A stretch of DNA of 23,899 nt, taken from JAJRXG01 sp964640065 (GTDB lineage: Bacteria > Bacteroidota > Bacteroidia > Chitinophagales > Saprospiraceae). The stretch spans positions 1 through 23,899 of the forward strand of contig CAZXIE010000043.1 of NCBI GenBank assembly GCA_964640065.1, read 5' to 3'. Below the pieces are notes generated by a model. The model saw nothing but the letters and a program-made list of their open reading frames with translations, was not told where the DNA came from and did no database searches. The position numbers and the translations under genes are program-made. Shown here piece by piece: positions 1 to 7,939 of this stretch (position 1 is the stretch's first letter; each line of letters begins with the position of its first letter).

Positions 1-59
1 CATGCAGCAGCGATCATCCCCAGAACGGCTACGAATAATCCAATTTTTAGATATTTCAT
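1..59 (-). CDS. SusD/RagB-like lipoprotein, N-terminal fragment only
   Basis: Only the first 19 codons lie in the window; the gene runs off its left edge. They encode a signal peptide, MKYLKIGLFVAVLGMIAAA, followed by a codon beginning TG, consistent with the lipobox cysteine of a type II signal peptide. The gene begins 26 bp downstream of the stop codon of a SusC-like transporter on the same strand, which is where SusD partners sit in Bacteroidota. SusD proteins are surface lipoproteins that cap the SusC barrel and capture glycans or peptides. The SusD call rests on position and the lipoprotein signal alone, since no SusD domain sequence is visible. Confidence 0.7.
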   Translation of the reverse strand, partial: MKYLKIGLFVAVLGMIAAA

Positions 60-85
60 TATTCTGACGTTTTAAATTTTAAAAA

Positions 86-3000
86 TTAGAAGCTTAGGTT
101 AAGTCCAAAAAGAACTGTCCTACTAGAAGGATAGTTACCAAAATCCAATCCAACTCCGGTATCACCTGTGGTACCGTCATTGTTGTTTCTAAAATTGGAC
201 AAGGCTGGATCTAAACCAGTATAGTCAGTTATCGTAAACAAGTTTTGTCCTTGTATGTAAAATCTCACACTTGCGTCCGAGCCTGCTATATTACTAACTC
301 TGTAACCAAGTTGTATATTTTCTAGTCTTATATAGCTACCATCTTCGACATAATAGTCACTAGGACGACTGTTAAACCCTCTTCCGTCGTAATCTGGAGC
401 AGGAATTTCAGAATCTAGGTTCGTTGGTGACCAAGCATCCTCAAACACTTCTTGTCTGACATTTGCCTCAAATTGAGAGAAATCAGTGAACAGACGGTTG
501 AAATTGAAGATCTCGTTTCCAAAAGAACCGAATAAGAATCCTGTCAAATCAAAGTCCCTATAGTTTACTCCAAAATTAAGGCCAGTTGTTAGCGTTGGGT
601 GGAAACTACCTAGAACTTCTCTATCATTATCATTGATCTCTCCATCACCATCCAAGTCTTGGAAGCGTATTCTACCTACAGCAGCACCTGGCTGATTAGC
701 ATGTGCTTCTACTTCCGCATCAGAAGCGAATATGCCATCAGTTCTTAAACCAAAGAAAGATCCAATTGGATCGCCTACTCTGTTGATTGAAGTCGCACCA
801 ATTCTACTACTACCATTCGAGAAGAACTGTGTCTGTAGATCTGAGATTGCTGTAATCTCATTTCTATAATGACCAAGAGTCAATCCTACATTGAAGCTTA
901 CTTCGGAAGAGATGTTATCTCTATAGTTAATGATAGCATCAAACCCGTTGTTAGTCATATTAGCTATGTTTCTAGCTGCAGGATTCGCCGATCCAGCTGT
1001 ACCTGGCACAGCAGCTGTAAAGAGCAGATCTTGCGTCTCTTTGCTAAACACATCGAAGACAAGGCTTAACTTTCCATTCCAAAGAGTCAAATCTACACCG
1101 AAATTGTGCTGCTCTAGTTCTTCCCACTTTCCATCAGGATTACCTCTAGCTTGAAGTGCAAATCCTGTGGATAAGCTGTTGTTGTTACCTCCTACATCGT
1201 AGAACGAACTTCCAGTTCCTCCACCAAATAATTCAAATGCATTATCAGGTCGAATAGCATTGTTACCATTGATACCATAGCTATATCTTACTTTGAAGTC
1301 CTCTATGTTATCGTTTTGGATCCAGTTAGTAAGTCTCACACCGATACTTCCTGCAGGGAATGTTCCTCTTCTGAAGTTAGCACCAAACTCTGATGCTCCA
1401 TCATTTCTTACTGTTCCACTGAGGATCAACCAATCGTCAAATACGTAGTCAACCTTAGCAAAAACTGAGTTAAAGGTTCTTTGGAATCCTCCACTATTAA
1501 CTTCTCTTGAGTCAGGATTTCCTAAACCTGTGTTGATGAATCTAGAGTCAACGCCGAAAACGAAGAAGTCGGACAAACCACCACCGATATTTCTACCAGT
1601 TTGTCTGAAAGCTTCGTATCCAACGAGTGCGTTGATACTGTGCTTATCATCGACATTGATCTGATAGTTTAAAGTATTAGTCCAAGTCCATGCGAATTGT
1701 TGTGCCCAGTTTTCACTAAATGCGAAAATGAACTGGTTAGGCTCACGTGCTTCAAAGTTAGGGAAAGTAGCATCCTGAGTGAATTGTGTTCCTTGATCAA
1801 AACCTAAGCTGGTCCTTGCAGACAACCCTTCTATGATATCTACTTCACCATATACATTACCAAAAAGTCTTGTAAATGTTCCTACATCATCTATGTCATC
1901 TGCAATCTCCTTAACTGGGTTGTTACCAAGACCAAGGCCTGGAGCTTTTGGCCCAGCAAAGTTTCCTCCTGCATCTAAGACCGGTACAATTGGTTGAATC
2001 CGTATAACATTCGTGACGATATTCTGCTCACTTTGGTTACCACCTGATTGACCTATTGAGTTAATTCTCGATACAGATAAGTTTTCTCCAAAGGTAAATC
2101 TACCTACATCGAACGAACTGTTAGCTCTCACTAAGAATCTTCTGAAGAACGTCTCATTGATCGTTCCTTGCTGATCCATATAGTTAGAGGAGATACTAAA
2201 TCTTGAATTTTCTGTTCCCCCAGAGATATTTAAGTTATGCTCTGTGATAGGGGCTGGTCCAGTTACTTCATCCCACCAGTCAGTACCATTGACATTTGGA
2301 CTTGTAAGAAGGTTTCCACTACCAGGCACTCCGATAGTACCAGGAGCATAAGGCTGACTTGGATCTCCAAAGTAAAACTCAGGAAATGTATTTCCTGCAT
2401 ATACAGCTGGTACTTCACCGCCCGTAGCATTTGTGGCAGCTTGGACATACTGTCTGTATATTTCCGGATCAGTAATAAGCCCCGGATCATTAACAGGGTT
2501 CTGGACACCATAGTAGGCATCATAAGACACTTTAGTCTTACCAGCACTTCCTTGCTTAGTGGTGATTACGATAACTCCGTTACTACCTCTAGCACCATAT
2601 ACAGCTGCAGACGCTGCATCCTTAAGTACTTGGATACTCTCGATATCATTCGGGTTGATACTGTTCAAGAAGTTATCTCTTGTTGGTACACCGTCGATAA
2701 CGAAAAGAGGATCGTTATTAGTTAGTGAATTAAAACCACGTATTCTGATGGCTGTTCCATCTCCAGGAGATCCTGAAGTACTGATAGTGACACCTGCGGC
2801 TTTCCCAGCAAGCTTCTGACTTACACTGGAAGCAGGCACCAAAGCGAGAGTTTCTTTATCGATGGTAGCAACCGCACCAGTGATATCTCTTTTCCTTTGA
2901 GATTGGTAACCAGTTACAACTACCTCATCAAGCAGCTGACCTGCAGATAGGCCGACATCAATGGATGTTCTGTTACCAACTACAGCTTCGAATTCATTGA

Positions 3001-3232
3001 ATCCTACAAATGAGAATACTAATACATCATTTGCATTTGCTGCGATAGAATAAGAACCATCAATATCTGTGATGGTACCTACTGTAGAACCTTTGACTGT
3101 TACTGAGGCACCGATTAATGCTTCTCCGGTGCTACCGTCCGTAACAATACCTGACACCTGTGCAGCTAGCTGGAAATTGACCATTAGGCCCAGCACAACT
3201 ACCAAAAGCGTCAAAAACTTTTGTTTTTTCAT
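86..3232 (-). CDS. SusC/RagA family TonB-linked outer-membrane transporter
   Basis: This is a 1048-residue outer-membrane barrel that imports oligosaccharides or peptides using TonB energy, working with a SusD lipoprotein. Residues 1-25 form a signal peptide (MKKQKFLTLL... ending LAAQ). A carboxypeptidase-regulatory-like domain follows to about residue 100, then a TonB-box-like DEVVVTGY and a plug domain to about residue 230 with the hallmark stretches LFVIDGVP, SIQVLKDAASAAVYG and GSNGVIVITTK. The rest is barrel, including the family-typical DLDGDGEINDND loop near the C-terminus and a terminal phenylalanine (GLNLSF). The frame stays open up to 3325, but the start at 3232 puts the signal peptide at the N-terminus; a start at 3247 is also possible. 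Substrate cannot be told from the sequence. The gene diverges from a LacI-type regulator that may control it. Confidence 0.95.
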   Translation of the reverse strand: MKKQKFLTLLVVVLGLMVNFQLAAQVSGIVTDGSTGEALIGASVTVKGSTVGTITDIDGSYSIAANANDVLVFSFVGFNEFEAVVGNRTSIDVGLSAGQLLDEVVVTGYQSQRKRDITGAVATIDKETLALVPASSVSQKLAGKAAGVTISTSGSPGDGTAIRIRGFNSLTNNDPLFVIDGVPTRDNFLNSINPNDIESIQVLKDAASAAVYGARGSNGVIVITTKQGSAGKTKVSYDAYYGVQNPVNDPGLITDPEIYRQYVQAATNATGGEVPAVYAGNTFPEFYFGDPSQPYAPGTIGVPGSGNLLTSPNVNGTDWWDEVTGPAPITEHNLNISGGTENSRFSISSNYMDQQGTINETFFRRFLVRANSSFDVGRFTFGENLSVSRINSIGQSGGNQSEQNIVTNVIRIQPIVPVLDAGGNFAGPKAPGLGLGNNPVKEIADDIDDVGTFTRLFGNVYGEVDIIEGLSARTSLGFDQGTQFTQDATFPNFEAREPNQFIFAFSENWAQQFAWTWTNTLNYQINVDDKHSINALVGYEAFRQTGRNIGGGLSDFFVFGVDSRFINTGLGNPDSREVNSGGFQRTFNSVFAKVDYVFDDWLILSGTVRNDGASEFGANFRRGTFPAGSIGVRLTNWIQNDNIEDFKVRYSYGINGNNAIRPDNAFELFGGGTGSSFYDVGGNNNSLSTGFALQARGNPDGKWEELEQHNFGVDLTLWNGKLSLVFDVFSKETQDLLFTAAVPGTAGSANPAARNIANMTNNGFDAIINYRDNISSEVSFNVGLTLGHYRNEITAISDLQTQFFSNGSSRIGATSINRVGDPIGSFFGLRTDGIFASDAEVEAHANQPGAAVGRIRFQDLDGDGEINDNDREVLGSFHPTLTTGLNFGVNYRDFDLTGFLFGSFGNEIFNFNRLFTDFSQFEANVRQEVFEDAWSPTNLDSEIPAPDYDGRGFNSRPSDYYVEDGSYIRLENIQLGYRVSNIAGSDASVRFYIQGQNLFTITDYTGLDPALSNFRNNNDGTTGDTGVGLDFGNYPSSRTVLFGLNLSF

Positions 3233-3398
3233 ACGATAGATTTTCATATTACAGTTTAATAATTGCAACATACCATGTTGTTTTTTCTCATAATTGGAGC
3301 CAATTCCATCGAACTTGCTCAACAACCTTTTTCACGATTTAGTATGAAGCTGACGACTATTATAGGGCTTATCTAGTAGTCTAAGAGTACTTAGACCA

Positions 3399-3416
3399 CA
3401 AAATATTTCCAAAATA
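3399..3416 (-). promoter_or_regulatory. possible promoter for the susC-like operon
   Basis: Read on the minus strand, TATTTTG occurs twice (3399-3405 and 3410-3416). Each copy is one base short of the Bacteroidota -7 consensus TAnnTTTG. Either would give a leader of roughly 160 nt for the SusC-like gene. No convincing -33 TTTG was seen. The copies overlap the palindromic units described for 3401-3447, so a factor bound there could block this promoter. Confidence 0.3.
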
Positions 3417-3447
3417 TTTACGGTAACGTTTACGGTAACGTTTACAT
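3401..3447. promoter_or_regulatory. phased tandem operator array, probably for the LacI-type regulator
   Basis: Four near-palindromic units follow each other with centres 11-12 bp apart. AAATATTT lies at 3401-3408 and again at 3412-3419. The 12-bp unit TAACGTTTACGG lies at 3424-3435 and is followed by TAACGTTTACAT at 3436-3447. In the period-12 frame TTTACGGTAACG the exact repeat covers 3417-3440 and continues with TTTAC. LacI-family proteins usually bind palindromes with a central CpG, and AACGTT supplies one in each of the last two units. The site lies between divergent susC and lacI genes, so it could control both. Binding by this particular regulator is inferred. Confidence 0.6.
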
Positions 3448-3450
3448 TTG
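3443..3450 (+). promoter_or_regulatory. -7 promoter element TACATTTG of the lacI-type gene
   Basis: TACATTTG matches the Bacteroidota -7 consensus TAnnTTTG exactly. It ends four bases before the ATG of the regulator, so transcription would begin at or near the start codon and the mRNA would have little or no leader. The element overlaps the last operator unit, which would suit autoregulation. No clear -33 element was found, which weakens the call. Confidence 0.4.
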
Positions 3451-3454
3451 GTTC

Positions 3455-4483
3455 ATGAAGAGAGCGAAACTGAGTGATATAGCTAAAGCTTTACAAGTAT
3501 CTGTTACCACAGTTTCGCGTGCTTTGAACAACAAAAGTGACATCAATGTCCATACAAAGGAGGCAGTTCTGGATATGGCGCATAAACTGAACTATAAGCC
3601 TAATAATCTTGCTGTTTCCTTGAGGAAGAGTGATACGTTAAAGGTAGTAGGTGTGATAGTTCCTATGGTGAGTCATGAGTTTTTTTCATGCATGCTGAAG
3701 GGCATCATGCGAAAAGCAAGAGAGCACAAATACTTTGTCCTTGTAGGTGAGTCTAATCACGAGTCAGAAAAAGAAAAGCGGATACTCGAGGAGTTCAGTG
3801 AGTTTGGTGTGTCAGGTATCCTGCTTGCTCCCTCGAAGCATAGTGACTTCAGCAAGAATGTACTGTCGATCATACATACAAGGACACCAGTTGTGGTCAT
3901 GGATAGGATGTATGATAATTATAACGGCAATTATGTAAATAATAACGACTTCCAAGGGGCTTATAGAGCAGTAGAACATCTGATCGAACAGGGTTATGAG
4001 CGCATCGCTCATATAGGTTCCTCAGACAGTTGGTCTATCGGCCACGAAAGACGCAATGGGTACATAGCTGCCTTGAAAGATCATGGCATGGAGTTCGACG
4101 AGGCTTACTTAATCATCTCTGATTATAATAATAAGGAGGAAAGTGGAGAAGAAGGTTATAGAGCCTCCCATCGATTGTTTTCCTTGAAGAACCCACCTGA
4201 TGCCATTTTTTCTGTGACCGATGATATTGCTACAGGTATCTATGGCTATGCGCAAGACAATGATATCGACATCCCACATCAACTTGGAGTTGTGGGTTTT
4301 AGCAATTCTGAAATCTCGAAGTTTCTCAACCCAGGATTAACCACTCTCGAGCAAAATCCTGATTTGATGGGCGCCATGTCTTTTGATTACTTCTTTCGCG
4401 CTCTCAATTCCAACGGTCAGGTGTACCAGACATCACTCGATCCAAAACTCATCATAAGAAAGTCTAGTGTCAAAAACTCTTAA
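3455..4483 (+). CDS. LacI-family transcriptional regulator
   Basis: The protein has 342 residues, the usual length for the family. Residues 5-24 form the helix-turn-helix (LSDIAKALQVSVTTVSRALN). The hinge follows in the family pattern YKPNNLAVSLRKSDT, with the leucine that in characterised members inserts at the central CpG of the operator. From about residue 63 a periplasmic-binding-protein-like sensor domain runs to the end, with VVGVIVPMVSHEFF, the DDIATGIY region and a family-typical SNSEISKFLNPGLTT segment. Such proteins bind DNA as dimers and release it when a sugar or sugar phosphate binds. It lies divergent to the SusC-like gene and 78 bp ahead of the three-lipoprotein group, so either or both may be its targets. 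The ligand is unknown. Confidence 0.93.
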   Translation: MKRAKLSDIAKALQVSVTTVSRALNNKSDINVHTKEAVLDMAHKLNYKPNNLAVSLRKSDTLKVVGVIVPMVSHEFFSCMLKGIMRKAREHKYFVLVGESNHESEKEKRILEEFSEFGVSGILLAPSKHSDFSKNVLSIIHTRTPVVVMDRMYDNYNGNYVNNNDFQGAYRAVEHLIEQGYERIAHIGSSDSWSIGHERRNGYIAALKDHGMEFDEAYLIISDYNNKEESGEEGYRASHRLFSLKNPPDAIFSVTDDIATGIYGYAQDNDIDIPHQLGVVGFSNSEISKFLNPGLTTLEQNPDLMGAMSFDYFFRALNSNGQVYQTSLDPKLIIRKSSVKNS

Positions 4484-4519
4484 GGGACGTCAGTATTTAT
4501 TCAGATGTCTGAGTACCTT

Positions 4520-4541
4520 AGGTTATGCCAACCTTACATTG
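4520..4541 (+). promoter_or_regulatory. possible promoter and operator ahead of the heme lipoprotein operon
   Basis: An inverted repeat AGGTT-atgcc-AACCT lies at 4520-4534. TACATTG (4535-4541), a shortened form of TAnnTTTG, touches its right arm, and the next ATG is about 20 bases on. The arrangement would fit a small operator upstream of a -7 element, but both motifs are short and the -7 match is imperfect. Confidence 0.3.
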
Positions 4542-4561
4542 TTATTTTATCCGATTAGATC

Positions 4562-7510
4562 ATGAGTTTTAGACAATCCACCACTTTCCTTAAGATCTTA
4601 ATAGGTTCTTTTATTTTTTCTAATTGCGCCTCTGATACTGAGAGGGCACCTTCTGGCTTTTTTATTCAAGACGGATATCAACTCACTCTTGTGGCTGCTG
4701 AACCACTTATAAAAGATCCAGTGGATATAGAGTTTGATGAGCACGGTCATACATACGTTTTAGAGATGCCTGGGTATCCATATGAAGATAGCCTGAGCCG
4801 TATAGTGCTTCTGAAGGACAAGGATCTGGATGGCGACTATGAGAGTAGCTCTATCTTCGCCTCAGGTCTAGAGTTGGCCTCATCTATCATGCCTTATGAT
4901 CAGGGCATTCTTGTAGCTGCACCGCCTTATCTTCTTCATGTTAGAGATACCGACCAGGACGACAAAGCAGATCAAAGAGATACGCTTATGGGAGGATTTA
5001 GTACAGGTAATCTTCAGCATAATTACAACGGACTCACTTTTGGTATAGATGGATGGATTTATGCGGCCAATGGTGGTAATTCTGGACAGCCGTATTGGTG
5101 GGGCGACATGTCCTCTAAAATAGAACTTGGCGGCGATGATTTTCGGATAAACATTGATCAAAAGAAAATAGAAAAAATTGGCCCTTCTTCAGGTGGGTTT
5201 GAATTAGGTATAGACGAGTGGGGAGAAGTGCTTGGAACCCATAATCTAGAACACGTTAATCAGATAGTATATCCTCGCAAGTATGGCAAGCTAGCTGGTC
5301 AGCCAGCAGATATCACTTTCGTAAATATTTCAAATCATGATGAAAACGGACTTTCGAGAATATATCCCGTAGGGGAGCAAGAATCAAGAGTAAATCACCC
5401 AGAGCAATCGGGATATTTTTCTGGAGCTTGTGGTATTACATATTACAATAACGGTTCTCTAGGAAGTGAATTAGAAAATTCAATTTGGGTAGCAGATGTC
5501 GTCTTGAATTTGGTCCATGTAGATCATGTCTATAAAAATAATTCCATCAAAGGTGCTTCGCGATTATATGACCATAGTGAGTTCTTGACTTGCACAGATA
5601 GATCTTTTCGTCCGGTAAACTTGACTATTGGCCCTGACGGTTCTATGTACGTTGTAGATATGTACAGAAAAGTCATCGAGCATCCCGAGTGGATTCCAGA
5701 TGAAATTGAAAAAACCTTAGATCTTGACGCAGGTAAGGATAAAGGTAGAATTTATAGAATTCGTTCTAATAATCATGATCGATCTGATCAGGATATTTTT
5801 GTAAAAGTGAAATCACCCTTAGATAGAGTAGCGCTGCTCTTGCATCATAATCAATGGGTGAGAAATACGGCTCACCGCTTGATTGTTAGTGATGATGATC
5901 AATGGGTTAGTATTCGCGAAAATCTTATGGAACTACTTTCATCGGAGAATCACCTTGCTCGTTTCCACGCGCTGCATATTTTAAATTATAAAAAAGAACT
6001 AACACCAGGAATCATTTTAACTCAGTTGGATAATGATCATCCAGAATATTTGAAAGGAGTGATACAGCTCGCTGAACAGTTTGTGGATGATGATGAAGCT
6101 GTGCGTGATAAAATTTTACAATCTTTTGGGCGTCCTGAGTTGCCTCCTAGAATGCAGGCGGCTTTAAGCTTAAGTATGATTTCTTCAGATGCGAAAGAAA
6201 GAATAAGCGAGACATTAAAAGAAAAGATCGTTTCGTCTCTTAATTTGAAAAATGATCAATGGAGCCTACAGGCTCTAGCATTGGCTAGTAAAGGATTAGA
6301 AGCTGATATATTCAATGCCATATTAGAAGGTGATATTGATACAGTTAGATCCGAATTTTTGACATTACTGACCCAGTCTAGTATTGCAAATATTGATGGT
6401 GTTGAAAAAATTGTAGAAAGAATATCGACTGCAGATCTTCCGGCAGATATAAAGCATGCTGTAGTAGAATCGATAGCATCCAATCTCTCTGCGGATGATG
6501 CGACCAATTCATTTAAAAACACTGTTAGAGCCCTTGATTCGCAGGGCAATACTTCGTTGTTAAGTGCTATCCAACATCTGAGATCTAATTTAGGCTTGCC
6601 CTCATCTTCTGATTATCTAACTCATATCAAACAGGCAGATAAGACTATACTAGATAAGGCACAGTCTGTTGAAGAGCGCTTGGCTTGGTTGAGTCTATTG
6701 AGAACAAGACCCTATTCTTCAAAGTCAAATGTTCTCTCAACTTTGTTGAATTATGAACAGCCAGAAGAGTTGCAGATCAAGGCGCTAGAGCAACTCTGGG
6801 AGTCTGATGACCCTAGCATCGGTTCAATGCTTGTTGATAAATGGGATTCAATGAGTCCAAATTCGAGAAGAACCGCAAGTGATATTCTATTATATAAAGA
6901 ACTACATCACGACGCACTATTAACGGGATTAGAAAATGAGAATATCAATATCGGAGAGATGAATTTTGATCTAGAGAGGAGAAGAACTCTACTTTGGTGG
7001 ACCGATAATGAGACAACAAAATCTCGAGCAGAAGCTCTTTTTAGTGATAGTGGTGTTGTGACACGCCAAGCTGTGATAGCTGACATGAAGAACTCTTTAA
7101 GTCTTCAAGGAAATGTAGAGGATGGATTAGCCGTATTCGATCAGTTATGTAGTCAGTGTCATGTATATGGAGACAAGGGCTATGAAGTAGGTCCTTCGCT
7201 TACAGAGATAAGTAGGAAAAGTAAAGAGTCACTTATACATGATATATTGGATCCTAATGCGGCCGTCGACTCTAAGTACATCAACCATAAACTAACTTTA
7301 GATGATGGCCAAGTTCATCTCGGCATTATATATAGTGAAGATGATTCTTCTGTATCTTTAAAAAAGATGACCGGTGTTTCCGTTGAAATTCCTAAGTCTG
7401 ACATTGTTGAATTTAGATCTCTAGGTACTTCTTTTATGATGGAAGGACTAGAAGCTAATCTTGATCATCAGTCGATGGCAGACTTACTTTCATTTTTACA
7501 AAAAGGCTAG
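4562..7510 (+). CDS. PVC-type heme lipoprotein: dehydrogenase-like propeller, HEAT repeats, cytochrome c domain
   Basis: The protein has 982 residues and three parts. A lipoprotein signal peptide ends at Cys22 (lipobox FSNC). Residues ~30-400 resemble the N-terminal membrane-bound dehydrogenase domain first noted in Pirellula and Verrucomicrobium, a propeller related to sugar dehydrogenases, with ITYYNNG, LTIGPDGSMYVVDMYRKV and GRIYRIR. Residues ~410-850 are helical HEAT-like repeats. The last 130 residues are the matching heme-binding domain: Cys863-Ser-Gln-Cys866-His867 binds heme c, VGPSLTEI follows, and Met959/Met960 in SFMMEGL take the place of the usual MPEGL. It probably oxidises a sugar or related compound outside the cytoplasm and passes electrons on. 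The next gene starts three bases after its stop, so the two are surely co-transcribed. Substrate and cofactor are not evident. Confidence 0.88.
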   Translation: MSFRQSTTFLKILIGSFIFSNCASDTERAPSGFFIQDGYQLTLVAAEPLIKDPVDIEFDEHGHTYVLEMPGYPYEDSLSRIVLLKDKDLDGDYESSSIFASGLELASSIMPYDQGILVAAPPYLLHVRDTDQDDKADQRDTLMGGFSTGNLQHNYNGLTFGIDGWIYAANGGNSGQPYWWGDMSSKIELGGDDFRINIDQKKIEKIGPSSGGFELGIDEWGEVLGTHNLEHVNQIVYPRKYGKLAGQPADITFVNISNHDENGLSRIYPVGEQESRVNHPEQSGYFSGACGITYYNNGSLGSELENSIWVADVVLNLVHVDHVYKNNSIKGASRLYDHSEFLTCTDRSFRPVNLTIGPDGSMYVVDMYRKVIEHPEWIPDEIEKTLDLDAGKDKGRIYRIRSNNHDRSDQDIFVKVKSPLDRVALLLHHNQWVRNTAHRLIVSDDDQWVSIRENLMELLSSENHLARFHALHILNYKKELTPGIILTQLDNDHPEYLKGVIQLAEQFVDDDEAVRDKILQSFGRPELPPRMQAALSLSMISSDAKERISETLKEKIVSSLNLKNDQWSLQALALASKGLEADIFNAILEGDIDTVRSEFLTLLTQSSIANIDGVEKIVERISTADLPADIKHAVVESIASNLSADDATNSFKNTVRALDSQGNTSLLSAIQHLRSNLGLPSSSDYLTHIKQADKTILDKAQSVEERLAWLSLLRTRPYSSKSNVLSTLLNYEQPEELQIKALEQLWESDDPSIGSMLVDKWDSMSPNSRRTASDILLYKELHHDALLTGLENENINIGEMNFDLERRRTLLWWTDNETTKSRAEALFSDSGVVTRQAVIADMKNSLSLQGNVEDGLAVFDQLCSQCHVYGDKGYEVGPSLTEISRKSKESLIHDILDPNAAVDSKYINHKLTLDDGQVHLGIIYSEDDSSVSLKKMTGVSVEIPKSDIVEFRSLGTSFMMEGLEANLDHQSMADLLSFLQKG

Positions 7511-7513
7511 ATC

Positions 7514-7939
7514 ATGAATTCTAACAATAGTAAGTTTTTGATTGTAGTAATCTTCATGGTCATTGTGATATGGGCATGTAAGGACGGAAGTCAAACTCAA
7601 GCCTTGGTGGAAGAGGAGTCAGTCCAGATGGAATTGAGCAGTCTGTTCGGTAAGACAATCGAGTACAGATACGGGGAAGATGTCTATCACGTGATACTAG
7701 ACGATGAATCAAACATGCATTGGCGAGCCGTAGCTGGTGGAGAAGAAGGAGTTCATGAAGAAGAGAATTATAAATCAGAATTTATAGGCGATAAGAAGTT
7801 GTTTATAACTTGGGGAGAGGCCAATGGCATAGGTGTAAGCCAGATTCTTGATTTTGAAAACAAGGTCGTACATAATCATTTACTAAGAGGGCGCGATATT
7901 AGTATTGGTCGAGGAGAAATATCAATTTTAGATCATTGA
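7514..7939 (+). CDS. small lipoprotein with a MoaF-like (calycin-type) domain
   Basis: The protein has 141 residues. Residues 1-22 are a lipoprotein signal peptide ending in IWAC, with Cys22 as the lipidated residue; the following Lys-Asp loosely resembles Bacteroidota surface-export signals. The mature part is a small beta-rich domain with FGKTIEYRYGEDVYHVILDD, a short MHWRAVAGGEEGVHEEENY, LFITWGEANGIGVSQILDF and a final VVHNHLL. This order (glycine-aromatic start, W plus Y in the middle, WGE, then V..I.DF) recalls MoaF-related and phenolic-acid-decarboxylase-like calycins. The match is by eye and the function is unknown; it may bind a small ligand or serve the neighbouring dehydrogenase. 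It is three bases from the gene before it and overlaps the gene after it by four. Confidence 0.6.
   Translation: MNSNNSKFLIVVIFMVIVIWACKDGSQTQALVEEESVQMELSSLFGKTIEYRYGEDVYHVILDDESNMHWRAVAGGEEGVHEEENYKSEFIGDKKLFITWGEANGIGVSQILDFENKVVHNHLLRGRDISIGRGEISILDH

Noticed and set aside
2237..2725. Plus-strand open frame of 162 codons opposite the SusC-like gene
   Set aside because: It lies wholly within the plug and barrel region of the SusC-like gene on the other strand and has no family signal; it is a shadow.
3233..3325. N-terminal extension of the SusC-like frame
   Set aside because: It would bury the signal peptide 31 residues inside the protein.
3417..3445. CRISPR-like repeat
   Set aside because: The units are 12 bp, directly abutting with no spacers, and lie in a divergent promoter.
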